Shown in pieces: positions 1 to 7,204 of a DNA stretch of 38,647 nucleotides (its first letter is position 1; every line of letters begins with the position of its first letter). The stretch is taken from NCBI GenBank assembly GCA_005879255.1, contig VBKY01000028.1, positions 8,428 to 47,074 of the forward strand, read 5' to 3'. A model generated the notes under the pieces. That model was not told where the DNA came from. It searched no databases and saw only the letters and a program-made list of their open reading frames with translations. Source of the stretch: Deltaproteobacteria bacterium (lineage in GTDB: Bacteria > Desulfobacterota_B > Binatia > UBA9968). Made by a program: the position numbers and the translations under genes.

Positions 1-437
1 ATCTGCGTTGTCCGAGAGATAATACGAGAGTTTGGAGCGTTACCACCAAACAATCTCACTAACTGATACATGAAAAATTTGTATTGACCCTGTGCCGTCA
101 CCTCGACAAATTCCATACAGGCGGTTCCCGTGTAAAATGTCACGGTAACGGTCTTGTTAGTAAGATAGTTCGGCAATCGGCTGATGACTTCCGTCTTCAC
201 GATATCGGCCTCAGCAGAACTGAAGACTAGGTCGGGAACCTCTCCGCTCTTTTGGAGTCCGCTACCGATCCGAGCCCCCTCCCGAGCCGCAATTTGAGTG
301 AGATTGCCCATTAAAAAGGCGACACCGAAATCAGCGGGTATATACAACGCAACCAACAGAAGTGGTGTGATAAGTGCAATCTCAATAATAGCTTGGCCTC
401 TTTGATTCTTTACTTTATTTTCACTGCTTGAGGTCAT
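1..437 (-). CDS. TadE-like pilus assembly protein (partial, C-terminus beyond window edge)
   Basis: Reading the minus strand from an ATG at 437 gives an open frame that runs off the left edge (145 codons visible). After about 12 polar residues comes the TadE signature, QRGQAIIEIALITPLLLVAL, in which a G-Q-A-x-x-E motif precedes a hydrophobic helix. The conserved block AAREGARIG follows. TadE proteins are minor pilin-like proteins of the Tad/Flp type IVc pilus, inserted in the inner membrane through this helix. The gene lies 44 nt downstream of a second TadE-like gene on the same strand, so the two are probably one transcript continuing to the left. The two proteins share the phrase IPADFG in the helix and are clearly paralogues. 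The C-terminus is not visible. Confidence 0.85.
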   Translation of the reverse strand, partial: MTSSSENKVKNQRGQAIIEIALITPLLLVALYIPADFGVAFLMGNLTQIAAREGARIGSGLQKSGEVPDLVFSSAEADIVKTEVISRLPNYLTNKTVTVTFYTGTACMEFVEVTAQGQYKFFMYQLVRLFGGNAPNSRIISRTTQ

Positions 438-481
438 TGAGTTGGTCTCCCATTCGGTCACTTCGATTTTTAGACTTAAAC

Positions 482-1072
482 TTAGCATCCGGACTGGCCC
501 TCCCACCTCATGCGCGTTTGACGAGTTATCGGTGTGTTGTTTAGGTTGCCTTTAATCCCCACCCAATGCAGGAACTGATAAAAAAAGAAATTATACGTTC
601 CTGATACCGTGACAGTGACCATCCGATTGCAGTTCGCACCCGTATTGGGATCTAGGCTCAGTGTGATGGTAGCGCTTGGAAGGAGTGCCGCCGAAATTCT
701 TGCTGCCGTTTCCTTAAAAATGTTTCCGGTACAAGAAGGCATGGTACAGCTGGTGCTTCCGCTTACGAGCGTCGAATCGGCAGCCGCAATTCTGGCTCCT
801 TCACGCGCGGCGTTCTGAGCAAGTTGCCCGGTATAAAACGCAAGCCCAAAGTCTGCCGGTATCCAGGCAACAATCAGGAGCAGCAAGAATGTTAGCGTGA
901 ACTCGACGACGGCCTGGCCTGAGGCATGAGTAAAATTAGTTAAAGGATTGCGATTGCGGGAGGCCCGGAACCTAAAACTGATCGGTCGGCTCAAAGATAC
1001 GTTAAAATTGCCCAAGAATGTCTTCATAAACTTAAGACTCCTCGTATCACTATTCCGGAGGGCAGAGTTCAT
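482..1072 (-). CDS. TadE-like pilus assembly protein
   Basis: The protein carries ASGQAVVEFTLTFLLLLIVA, the TadE pilin-like helix with Glu at +5 after G-Q, followed by IPADFGLAFYTGQ and AAREGARIAA. The C-terminal half has a few cysteines and a beta-rich look, as in other TadE/TadG minor pilins. The frame stays open to a TTG at 1177, but that codon has no convincing ribosome site. The ATG at 1072 follows AGGAGAG with about 6 nt spacing and the ATG at 1027 follows GAGGAG with 10 nt spacing. I chose 1072; 1027 (181 residues) is almost as likely. The region before the helix is unusually long for TadE (about 50 residues from 1072). It is the first gene of a minus-strand pair with the partial TadE gene to its left. 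Confidence 0.8.
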   Translation of the reverse strand: MNSALRNSDTRSLKFMKTFLGNFNVSLSRPISFRFRASRNRNPLTNFTHASGQAVVEFTLTFLLLLIVAWIPADFGLAFYTGQLAQNAAREGARIAAADSTLVSGSTSCTMPSCTGNIFKETAARISAALLPSATITLSLDPNTGANCNRMVTVTVSGTYNFFFYQFLHWVGIKGNLNNTPITRQTRMRWEGQSGC

Positions 1073-1258
1073 GCCACTCTCCTGTCCTGTGACAACCCGC
1101 GAAACGCAGTAAGGGCCAATGCCAAAATCGCTTTGCAGCGTCCATTTTCGTCTACTCTTACTGCGAGCAGCGGACAAAAATGGATGCTTTATATTTGGTG
1201 ACCGGTGTTATGCTGAATGTGCGGAGTTCGTGCTAGATGCGGACAGAAGGACGCATAC

Positions 1259-1531
1259 ATGGACAACAATCATCTTGCAGTGTATTTGAGTGATCATCTG
1301 GCAGAATCGGTGATGGCTGTCGATCTCCTAACTGAGCGCGAGTCGATACATCAGGACACGAAAAGGGCGCGTGTGTTAGAACCGATATTGAAGCGGATCG
1401 CGAGAAGGGCGTTTGCGGCAAAATCCGCCTTTACCGCACGTTCTTGCTTACAGGATGTTCCAGACTTTTTTAAGAAGCCAGGCGACCGCCAGAACAATCC
1501 CGGCCAGTACCACAAAAAGTCCAAAGATTAA
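1259..1531 (+). CDS. Small soluble protein, probably a truncated helical-family member
   Basis: The ATG at 1259 is preceded by AGAAGGA at 7 nt, a good ribosome site. The N-terminus, MDNNHLAVYLSDHLAESVMA, resembles short helical proteins I recall from soil bacteria, which begin with a similar 'LAxYLNDHLAGS' phrase and continue as a roughly 150-residue helical protein. That recollection is not checked. Here the likeness fades after about residue 45, and the last 28 codons overlap the convergent DUF4112 gene and read as low-quality sequence (FFKKPGDRQNNPGQYHKKSKD, split by me as FFKKPGDRQ then NNPGQYHKKSKD). The simplest reading is a gene whose 3' part was lost and which now runs into the neighbour. 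A real short protein is possible. Confidence 0.4.
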   Translation: MDNNHLAVYLSDHLAESVMAVDLLTERESIHQDTKRARVLEPILKRIARRAFAAKSAFTARSCLQDVPDFFKKPGDRQNNPGQYHKKSKD

Positions 1532-1936
1532 TACAATGACGAAAACCCAATCACCAAGAGCAGCTCGTCTCGATTCCCTGCCGGCGTAGCGTTCGAGCAG
1601 CTCGACATTTTTTACATTACTGCGAAACCAAATCGAAATAATATCGCCGAATATAGGGACAGCGCCGAGGATCGTATTCACAGCGATGTTCACGCCCATG
1701 CGCAGCAATACGACTTTGGGAAGACGGTACTCTGCCGCGATAAGCAGAATAAGCGATCCCGTTAGATTGGCTATGAGATCGCCGATGCCGGGAATGAGAC
1801 TAACAATCGGATCCAGTCCAATCCGAATTGATGTTCCAGGAATCGTAAAACGCTGATCCAGTAGATCAGCGAGAAACCTGGCAAACCGCAGGAGATCCGC
1901 ACCGTGAAATGCATGCGTGCTGATTGAGCGTTCCAT
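1448..1936 (-). CDS. DUF4112 family membrane protein
   Basis: This 162-residue protein matches the DUF4112 pattern. A cytoplasmic start (HGADLLRFARFLADLLDQ) leads into FTIPGTSIRIGLDPIVSLI, then the PGIGD turn, a first membrane segment (about residues 58-73), LLRMGVNIAVNTILGAVPIFGD, then FRSNVKNVELLERY and a C-terminal hydrophobic helix (about 133-158). The two G-D turns after each hydrophobic stretch are the family hallmark. Function is unknown for the whole family. It starts at the ATG at 1936 and lies just downstream, on the same strand, of the NHEJ operon that ends at 1967, so it may be co-transcribed at the tail of that operon. Its 3' end overlaps the small plus-strand gene at 1259-1531. 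Confidence 0.85.
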   Translation of the reverse strand: MERSISTHAFHGADLLRFARFLADLLDQRFTIPGTSIRIGLDPIVSLIPGIGDLIANLTGSLILLIAAEYRLPKVVLLRMGVNIAVNTILGAVPIFGDIISIWFRSNVKNVELLERYAGRESRRAALGDWVFVIVLIFGLFVVLAGIVLAVAWLLKKVWNIL

Positions 1937-1966
1937 CCTATCTCAGATCTTGTTGTTCCGGCCAAT

Positions 1967-2458
1967 CTATTTCTTGTGTGTCATAGCGGCCGTCAAAATT
2001 CCCGGGGCGAAAGCTCTGCCAGTAGACTCGACTTGGTTCATTGAGCACGCTTTCGGCGCCTTGTCACGGCGCCAACGTAAAAAATTAGTGCCGTGTCTGA
2101 AGCGATTTCCCGTGAAATGATCGTACTGGACCTCGACGACGAGCTTAGAACTAAGCGGCTGCCACTCGGAGGAACGGTTAGTGCTCCAACGGCTCGGCCC
2201 GCCGGGCGCATTGCCAGTAAACCCAGGCGGTTTAATCAACGGATCGAGCTTTTTCAGCAGAGCCCTTCTTTCGCGGCAAAAGCCGAAGGTAAAACCAACA
2301 TGATGAAGCAGGCCTTGCTCGTCATAGAGGCCGTCTTTGAACGCGAGGCAACGAAACCCATCCCATTTCGGTTCATAGCGCCAGGATTTTCCCGAAGGAA
2401 TATTTTCGACGGCCAGGGCCTCCATGGGAGGATAAGGCGGCTCAATCGGCAGCGCCAT
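1967..2458 (-). CDS. ATP-dependent DNA ligase (LigD/LigC type) with internal in-frame deletion
   Basis: The first 43 residues are a normal ligase start and include nucleotidyltransferase motif I, EPKWDGFR, with adenylation lysine K31. At about residue 43 the sequence jumps directly to LYDEQGLLHHVGF, which in full-length homologues lies in the C-terminal OB-fold domain. It then continues normally through KLDPLIKPPGFTG, GGPSRW, EWQPL and LVVEVQYDHFTG. Full-length relatives are about 350 residues; this is 163, so roughly 190 residues holding motifs III to V are missing, yet the frame is kept. The junction lies near 2330, at a GGC. The ATG at 2458 lies inside the polymerase gene (17-nt overlap), as expected for coupled NHEJ genes. 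The product cannot be a normal ligase. The cause is either a real deletion or an assembly collapse. The last dozen residues look like read-on sequence. Confidence 0.75.
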   Translation of the reverse strand: MALPIEPPYPPMEALAVENIPSGKSWRYEPKWDGFRCLAFKDGLYDEQGLLHHVGFTFGFCRERRALLKKLDPLIKPPGFTGNAPGGPSRWSTNRSSEWQPLSSKLVVEVQYDHFTGNRFRHGTNFLRWRRDKAPKACSMNQVESTGRAFAPGILTAAMTHKK

Positions 2459-3419
2459 AGAATGATGCCAATTTTGCTCGGCCTTTTCGTGCCAGCAAAG
2501 GCGCCCACAGATCGCCGAGCTTCTTGATGCGCCGGCGAACATTGTCCATCCGGAAGTCTTCGATCCGAACTCCTCGTTCCAGCTCTTTCCAGGTGATCGG
2601 CGTAGAAACCGTGGCTTTGGGTTGAGGCCTGACCGAGTAGATAGACGCGAGAGTCCGGCCCCAAGCGTTTTGATTATAATCCACCAGTACGCGCTGGCGC
2701 GGTCGCTTGGCAATTCGATATTCGGCCGTCATCAAATCGGGGCGCAGAGCCGCCAAGCTCGTGGCCAGCTGTTTAGCAAACGTCCAGACCTCTTTTTGCG
2801 TTGGCCCGCGAACGATCGGGACATAAATATGAAACCCCCTGGAGCCTGTGGTCTTGATGAACGCCGGCAGTTTGAGCTGGTTCAAAGCTTCGTGCACGAC
2901 GGTAGCGGTTTCCAACATCTGTGGCCAACTCCCTCCCTTCACCGGATCGAGATCGAAGTGCAGGTAGTCGGGCCGATCGACATCGTCGCAGCGCGCATAC
3001 CAGGGATTGAGATCGATGCAGCCTAGATTAATCACCCAAAGCAGTGAACCTAAATCACCGATCACGGGAAAGTCGATGACGCTGCCTGAAGCATGCTCGA
3101 TGGGGCAGGTCTCGATCCATCCAGGCCGCGGCGATGGAGCGCGCTTCATGAAAAAGAAATCGCCGCCGATGCCGTTGGGATAGCGCTTCATCACCATGGC
3201 CCGGTCGGCCAGATGCGGCAGCAGAACAGGGGTGACGTCAATATAGAATTGGAGAAGGTCGGCCTTGGTAATTCCGAGATCCGGCCAGAAGACTTTGCGC
3301 AGATTGGTCAAGCGCACGGTTTTGCCGCCGGCGTCGAAGTCCACGGCATCCAGATGTTGGGGAATGCCAGCGCTTTCTTTGACTACGTATTTGCCAACCG
3401 TCCTTCGTCTGGAACTCAT
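2442..3419 (-). CDS. LigD-type NHEJ DNA polymerase (primase-polymerase domain)
   Basis: This is a stand-alone version of the LigD polymerase domain (archaeo-eukaryotic primase fold), 325 residues, close to the usual 300 or so. It fills in or extends broken DNA ends during Ku-dependent end joining. Visible signatures are LTNLRKVFWP near residue 40, the ADLLQFYIDVTPVLLPHL helix, and the metal-binding D156-x-D158 in HFDLDP. TTGSRGFHIYVP (about 190-201) and VLVDYNQN with a third acidic residue near D247 follow. The start at 3419 overlaps the stop of the upstream MerR/TPR gene by 4 nt (ATGA), and the 3' end overlaps the ligase ATG by 17 nt. Both overlaps point to translational coupling within one NHEJ operon. 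Confidence 0.93.
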   Translation of the reverse strand: MSSRRRTVGKYVVKESAGIPQHLDAVDFDAGGKTVRLTNLRKVFWPDLGITKADLLQFYIDVTPVLLPHLADRAMVMKRYPNGIGGDFFFMKRAPSPRPGWIETCPIEHASGSVIDFPVIGDLGSLLWVINLGCIDLNPWYARCDDVDRPDYLHFDLDPVKGGSWPQMLETATVVHEALNQLKLPAFIKTTGSRGFHIYVPIVRGPTQKEVWTFAKQLATSLAALRPDLMTAEYRIAKRPRQRVLVDYNQNAWGRTLASIYSVRPQPKATVSTPITWKELERGVRIEDFRMDNVRRRIKKLGDLWAPLLARKGRAKLASFYGAAD

Positions 3420-4231
3420 TTACCGAGATAGAGCTTGCGAGCGGTGCGTAGATGGGTGAACGCTTCTTTCTTTTCGCCTAAAGATTCGAGCACGAGACCG
3501 AGGTTGTAATGAGCATCAGCGAAGGTAGGGTCTCGCTCGACCGCTTCCTTGTAGCAGTGCGCGGCTTCCCGTGGTCGCTTCAAGTCTTCGAGCAACACAC
3601 CTAAATTAAAACATGGCGCTGGATCGCGAGGACCATACTCCACCGCCGCGCGATAGTGTGTTTCGCCTTGTTTGAGCATGCCGGTATCGTGATAGAGCTT
3701 GCCTAGATTGAGGTGGGCGTCGCTCATCTTAGGGTCGAGTTCCAGTGCTCTAACGTAGGCTCGCTTAGCTTCCTCGGTCGAGGTGGCTTCTAACTCGGTG
3801 GCAAGATTAAACCAGTGTTGCGCGGTGAAATTTGCTTTAATCGGCTTCGGCGCGGGCAGTTTCACCGTACGCATGACACTGCGAGCGTCGAAGTTGAATA
3901 AAAACTGGCCCGAGTCGGGCTGCCAGCGAGCCTTGCCGTCCCAAACCACGACCCGGCGGCCGTCGGCATAAATCTTTAGACTGGAAAGATGTTGCTCATC
4001 CGGAAGTTGTCGCTTCAAGGAAGACAGTATGCGGAGAATTCTTTTTACCGGGACGCGCGATGCGAGTAGGCTCTTGGCGGTTTTCAGAAACAGCAGATCT
4101 TGAAAAGTAAACCGAAGGGTTTTTGTTTTGTTTCGCGCCGGGGCGAGAAATCCGGCGCGCACAAAAGAGCGGATCCGGCTATCCGGCAGATTTAAAATAT
4201 TCGCCACCTCTGCCGTGGAGAAAAGCTTCAT
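3416..4231 (-). CDS. MerR-type HTH protein with C-terminal TPR repeats, in the NHEJ operon
   Basis: Residues 1-70 form a MerR-like winged helix: FSTAEVANILNLPDSRIRSF, then VRAGFLAPAR and the FTFQDLLFLKTAKSLL helix. A linker of about 70 residues with a small beta region follows (LKIYADGRRVVVWDGKARW). From about residue 140 there are three to four TPR units with the consensus spacing (AKRAYVRALELDP, AHLNLGKLYHDTG, AAVEYGPRDPAPCFNLGVLLED, ADAHYNLGLVLESLG). It sits between ku and the polymerase gene with 4-nt overlaps on both sides, so it must be made together with the repair proteins. I infer a regulator of the operon or a scaffold that recruits partners through the TPRs. No effector-binding domain is visible. 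Confidence 0.85.
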   Translation of the reverse strand: MKLFSTAEVANILNLPDSRIRSFVRAGFLAPARNKTKTLRFTFQDLLFLKTAKSLLASRVPVKRILRILSSLKRQLPDEQHLSSLKIYADGRRVVVWDGKARWQPDSGQFLFNFDARSVMRTVKLPAPKPIKANFTAQHWFNLATELEATSTEEAKRAYVRALELDPKMSDAHLNLGKLYHDTGMLKQGETHYRAAVEYGPRDPAPCFNLGVLLEDLKRPREAAHCYKEAVERDPTFADAHYNLGLVLESLGEKKEAFTHLRTARKLYLGK

Positions 4232-5085
4232 TTCTTCGATGAGGAGGCTCGCTTTCGCACTTTTTCAGCTTCGATCGGCTTTGCCCGGACCGCCGGCTTT
4301 TTCTGTCGTGGTACATTCCTGCCGAGACTTTCCTTCAGCGCTGCCATCAAATCGATCACCTGACCGCGCCGTGCTACCGGCTGGGTGAGGGTGATTTCTT
4401 TGCCTTCGGCTTTTTTATTAACCAGGTTCATTACACGTTGCGCGTATTCGTCTTCGTACTTCTCCGGTTCGAATTCATCGTTCGACAATTCATCGATGAG
4501 ACGAACGGCGAGACTCGTTTCGGCATCGGTAATTTTCGCAGATTCTCCTTTAGAAATTTCATCGAAATTGCGCACCTCGTCGGCGAAATACATGGTGTGC
4601 ATCAGCAGGCCATTTCGCGCTGAGCGAACAATGACGAGGTTCTCTTTACCGCGCATAACGAATTTCGCCAATGCGACTTTGCCGACCTGGGTCATGGTAT
4701 CGGCCAGAAGACGATACGCCTTTTCGCCGCCCTTATCCGGGCCGAGGTAGTAGCTTCGCTCGAAATAGATCGGATCGACCTTGGCAAGCGGAACGAATTC
4801 GGAGATTTCGATTGCCTCGGAAGCTTCACCCTCGAGCGCTTTGAGTTCCTCGTCGGTAACTTTGACGTACTGATCCTTGACGAATTCGTATCCCTTAATC
4901 AAGTCTTCGCGCTCGACGACCTTATTGCAGGCCGGACAAAAGCGCTGTTGCCGGATTCGATTGCCGCAGGTCGCGTGAAGCAGATTGAAGCTGGGCGATT
5001 CAGACGAAGTCGCCACATACAGCTTTACCGGGATTGAAACCAAACCAAAGGAAATAGCGCCGGAGCCGATCGAACGTGGGGGCAT
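4228..5085 (-). CDS. ku: Ku DNA end-binding protein
   Basis: This is a typical bacterial Ku, 285 residues. It starts with IGSGAISFGLVSIPVKLY, continues with the cysteine-containing loop around C40, C50 and C53 (CGNRIRQQRFCPACNKVVE), YEFVKDQYV, and PIYFERSYYLGPDKGGEKAY. ALAKFVMRGKENLVIVR and the helical C-terminal arm follow, and the tail is Lys/Arg-rich and low complexity. Ku homodimers encircle broken DNA ends and recruit the polymerase and ligase. It is the promoter-proximal gene of a four-gene operon (ku, MerR/TPR, polymerase, ligase) on the minus strand, and its stop overlaps the next start by 4 nt. The ATG at 5085 is preceded by an AAGGAGGA-like site at about 6 nt. Confidence 0.97.
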   Translation of the reverse strand: MPPRSIGSGAISFGLVSIPVKLYVATSSESPSFNLLHATCGNRIRQQRFCPACNKVVEREDLIKGYEFVKDQYVKVTDEELKALEGEASEAIEISEFVPLAKVDPIYFERSYYLGPDKGGEKAYRLLADTMTQVGKVALAKFVMRGKENLVIVRSARNGLLMHTMYFADEVRNFDEISKGESAKITDAETSLAVRLIDELSNDEFEPEKYEDEYAQRVMNLVNKKAEGKEITLTQPVARRGQVIDLMAALKESLGRNVPRQKKPAVRAKPIEAEKVRKRASSSKK

Positions 5086-5241
5086 CAGACCATCCTCCTT
5101 GTGTTAGAACCTATTAGAGCGTAGCAATGGAAGCCTGCCAATCTATAAGTTTATTTAGATCAATTTTAAATCACCGGATTGTCGGTTACCAATTCCCCGT
5201 AATCGTCATGGTGATACGCGACAGTAGCAAATGATTAATTT

Positions 5242-5271
5242 TTGATCAATCATCGGCACTCCCATTATACA
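5242..5271 (+). promoter_or_regulatory. Sigma70-like promoter candidate
   Basis: TTGATC at 5242-5247 and TATACA at 5266-5271 are separated by 18 nt, a plausible -35/-10 pair reading to the right. It would drive a transcript from about 5278 to the terminator at 5584-5649. It is a pattern match only. The site overlaps an inverted repeat at 5249-5304 that could be an operator. Confidence 0.3.
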
Positions 5272-5304
5272 TATCTAATATATATCTGTAATCCGGCCGA
5301 TGAT
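5249..5304. repeat. 9-bp inverted repeat around an AT-rich core
   Basis: ATCATCGGC at 5249-5257 is perfectly complementary to GCCGATGAT at 5296-5304, and the 38-nt interval is mostly A/T. The arms flank the candidate -10 box and start region, so the repeat may be an operator bound by a dimer on either side of the promoter or the foot of an RNA hairpin. Confidence 0.35.
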
Positions 5305-5340
5305 AAACAAAAGGTATTTGCATCTGCACCCCTCGACGGG

Positions 5341-5387
5341 CCATGATCCGATCGCCGTTGTCGTCCCAGCGCACGATCGGGCGATGG
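5341..5387 (+). other. RNA hairpin candidate (7-bp stem with outer 4-bp stem)
   Basis: CCGATCG (5348-5354) pairs perfectly with CGATCGG (5374-5380). Outside a 3x3 internal loop, CCAT (5341-5344) pairs with ATGG (5384-5387). Nested pairing of this kind between a promoter-like site and a terminator suggests a structured RNA. No known family was recognised. Confidence 0.3.
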
Positions 5388-5472
5388 CACACTGCGATTG
5401 TGGAGATCATTTACTTGATTTGCTACCCTGCGCACCTATGCTGATCTCAAGTTTAGTCGTGCTAGGCATTTT

Positions 5473-5583
5473 ATGGCACGCAGTGCGGACTTTGCCTGGC
5501 TTTCTGAATCCGTTGGTTATGTCTTTGGAATCTTACTTGCCTCCTTCATGCTAGATGCATGCTTCCCGCGCCATGTAGACTAG
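5473..5583 (+). CDS. Possible 36-residue membrane micropeptide or gene remnant
   Basis: An ATG at 5473 opens a 36-codon frame containing WLSESVGYVFGILLASFMLD, a hydrophobic stretch of membrane-helix length, and it ends with TAG at 5581, immediately before an intrinsic terminator. The same frame is open upstream to about 5419. There is no clear ribosome site. It could be a genuine small membrane protein, the tail of a decayed gene, or chance. The position just before the terminator is the only contextual support. Confidence 0.2.
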   Translation: MARSADFAWLSESVGYVFGILLASFMLDACFPRHVD

Positions 5584-5649
5584 GGACACCGGCCCACCGA
5601 TATCTGGTGTTCTCGTATATACGGGCTGGTGCCTTTTTTATGTTTTTTC
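5584..5649 (+). terminator. Intrinsic terminator (plus strand)
   Basis: CACCGGCCC (5587-5595) pairs with GGGCTGGTG (5633-5641) with one G-T wobble. Outer GG (5584-5585) pairs with CC (5642-5643) across a bulged A, and TTTTTT follows at 5644-5649. The loop contains the palindrome CGTATATACG. The T-tract is only on the plus strand, so it ends a rightward transcript originating somewhere in 5086-5583, where no large gene exists. Confidence 0.6.
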
Positions 5650-5785
5650 GCTATGCTAAGAAATTGAGACGACACAGCAGCCACGCTCCCGAAGCGCTGA
5701 TCCTGGGGCCGTGCGTGCGAATCGCGCCGGGAGCATTATGATAAATTCCAAATAGTCACACCGGTGTATGATCGGAGCAAATAGC

Positions 5786-6526
5786 ATGGCAATCTCCAGC
5801 AAAGAATTCGTAACAGAAATTCAGCAAATGGTGCGGCGCAAGCACTCCAAAGATCATCCGATCATCGGCATGATCGAAGAGGGAGAGCTTGACCGTGATC
5901 AGCTCAAGGGATTCGTCGGCCAGTTCTACTTGTTTTTTCCAAAACCATTTCCGAAGCCGATTGCCGCGATGCTGAGCCGCTGTCCGGATGATCCCGAGCT
6001 GGAGAAGATGTGGATCGAAAACGTTGTCGAAGAAGGAACGGGTGAGATTACCGGAACGGACAGTCACAAGGGACTATTTATTCGCTTCGCTGAAGCGTGC
6101 GGCTACAACAGAGAGGAACTGGACCGCGTCGAACCGTTACCCGAGACTGAAGCGTTTCTCGACTGGCGCGAGCTCTTGATGTACCAGCGAAGTTGGTTGG
6201 AGCTTTACGCCTGCCAAGGATTTTGTCTTGAAGGCACGGCCAATGAGCGCATGACGCGGGTCGTCAACGGCCTGACCCAACATTATGGATTCAAGTACGA
6301 ATCCGAAGATATCCGCTACTGGACGCTGCATATGGGCGTCGACGAAGAGCACATGAAGGTGGGGCCGCTCGCGGTCGAACGATATGCCGTAAGCGAACCT
6401 CAACAAGCGATGATCCGCGCATCGGTGCAAAAAACTTTGGACCAATTCTGGCTTGCCTTCGACGGCATCAAGCGGGCGTACGTGGACAAAGACCCACTCT
6501 ACGCGCGCTGGCGAAACGGCAAGTAA
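5786..6526 (+). CDS. Haem-oxygenase-like diiron enzyme (CADD/PqqC/TenA superfamily)
   Basis: This 246-residue all-helical protein belongs to the iron-containing redox enzyme group of the TenA/PqqC superfamily. It keeps the full six-ligand diiron pattern described for haem-oxygenase-like diiron oxidases: E87-x6-H94 in GEITGTDSH, E149 in FCLEGTANE, and H182-x3-D186-x2-H189 in LHMGVDEEH. That argues for an O2-activating oxidase rather than a thiaminase or cofactor-free PqqC. The substrate is unknown. The ATG at 5786 is preceded by GGAG at 8 nt; the ATG at 5768 has no such site. It is the first gene of a close-packed cassette (16 nt to the cyclase), so its substrate probably feeds the hydrolase and aldolase that follow. 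Confidence 0.85.
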   Translation: MAISSKEFVTEIQQMVRRKHSKDHPIIGMIEEGELDRDQLKGFVGQFYLFFPKPFPKPIAAMLSRCPDDPELEKMWIENVVEEGTGEITGTDSHKGLFIRFAEACGYNREELDRVEPLPETEAFLDWRELLMYQRSWLELYACQGFCLEGTANERMTRVVNGLTQHYGFKYESEDIRYWTLHMGVDEEHMKVGPLAVERYAVSEPQQAMIRASVQKTLDQFWLAFDGIKRAYVDKDPLYARWRNGK

Positions 6527-6542
6527 CTGAGGAGATATTTTT

Positions 6543-7199
6543 ATGGAAATGGTAGACCTGTCGCGGATCATTTACGACGGCATGCCGAAGATTCCGATTT
6601 TACCGGATGTCCATGTGCAAAAATTTCTAAGCCTTGACAAAGGCCATCCACTAAACGTCACCGAGTTGTCGCTGCCGTGCCATGCTGGAACCCATGTCGA
6701 CGCGCCGATCCATATCATCCCCAAGGGGAAGTCAATCGAAGAACTGCCGCTCGATGCCTTTGTCGGCCCAGGCGCGGTCATTGCTGTCAATAAAAAAGGT
6801 GGGGAAGAGGTGACGGCAAAGGATCTTGAAGCGTCGGGAGTACCGGTCAATCGCGGTGATATCTTGATGCTGTATACGGGTTGGGATGAAAAATTTGATA
6901 GCGCCGATTACAACCTGCACCCCTATCTATCCGTCGACGCGGCCGAATGGATGGTCAAGAAAGGCATCAAGATGTTCGGCATCGATTGCATCACCGTCGA
7001 TCTGCCGACGCCGCTTCGCCCCAAAGGATTTAATTTCCCTGTGCATCGCACGCTCCTCGGCAACGAAGTGTTGATCGCGGAGAACGTCACCAACTTGGGC
7101 AGTGTCGTCGGCAAGCGCTCGCGTATTTTAGCATTGCCTTTGCGAGTGAAGGGCAGCGACGCAGGTCATGCCCGGATAATTGCCGAGATTTTATACTAA
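6543..7199 (+). CDS. Cyclase family metal-dependent hydrolase (kynurenine-formamidase-like)
   Basis: This 218-residue protein has the cyclase-family metal motif HAGTHVDAPIH at residues 47-57 (H47, H51, D53, H57) and a second conserved stretch GIDCITVDLPTP near 140-150. Members hydrolyse amides or lactones with a divalent metal, the best known being N-formylkynurenine formamidase; the family also includes isatin hydrolases and unassigned cyclases. The first residues MVDLSRIIYDGMP are the normal family start. The start follows a GGAG at about 10 nt. It lies 16 nt after the diiron enzyme and 5 nt before the DapA-like gene, consistent with one catabolic pathway. The specific substrate cannot be told from sequence. 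Confidence 0.9.
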   Translation: MEMVDLSRIIYDGMPKIPILPDVHVQKFLSLDKGHPLNVTELSLPCHAGTHVDAPIHIIPKGKSIEELPLDAFVGPGAVIAVNKKGGEEVTAKDLEASGVPVNRGDILMLYTGWDEKFDSADYNLHPYLSVDAAEWMVKKGIKMFGIDCITVDLPTPLRPKGFNFPVHRTLLGNEVLIAENVTNLGSVVGKRSRILALPLRVKGSDAGHARIIAEILY

Positions 7200-7204
7200 C
7201 CTCT

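Larger units (their letters stand above)
5086..5785. other. Intergenic region without a convincing large gene (about 700 bp)
   Basis: It lies between the divergent ku operon and the diiron-enzyme cassette. The left part (5130-5290) is AT-rich and probably carries the ku promoter. The middle and right parts hold a promoter-like site, two inverted repeats, a 36-codon open frame and an intrinsic terminator, each listed separately. The longer plus-strand open frames here (5300-5554, 5559-5741) have unprotein-like composition and no ribosome site. Confidence 0.6.

Noticed and set aside
2093..2527. 144-codon plus-strand frame across the ligase
   Set aside because: Antisense to a ligase with recognised motifs.
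5300..5554. 84-codon plus-strand frame
   Set aside because: Unusual composition, no ribosome site, and overlaps the structured region and terminator unit better described as RNA or micropeptide.
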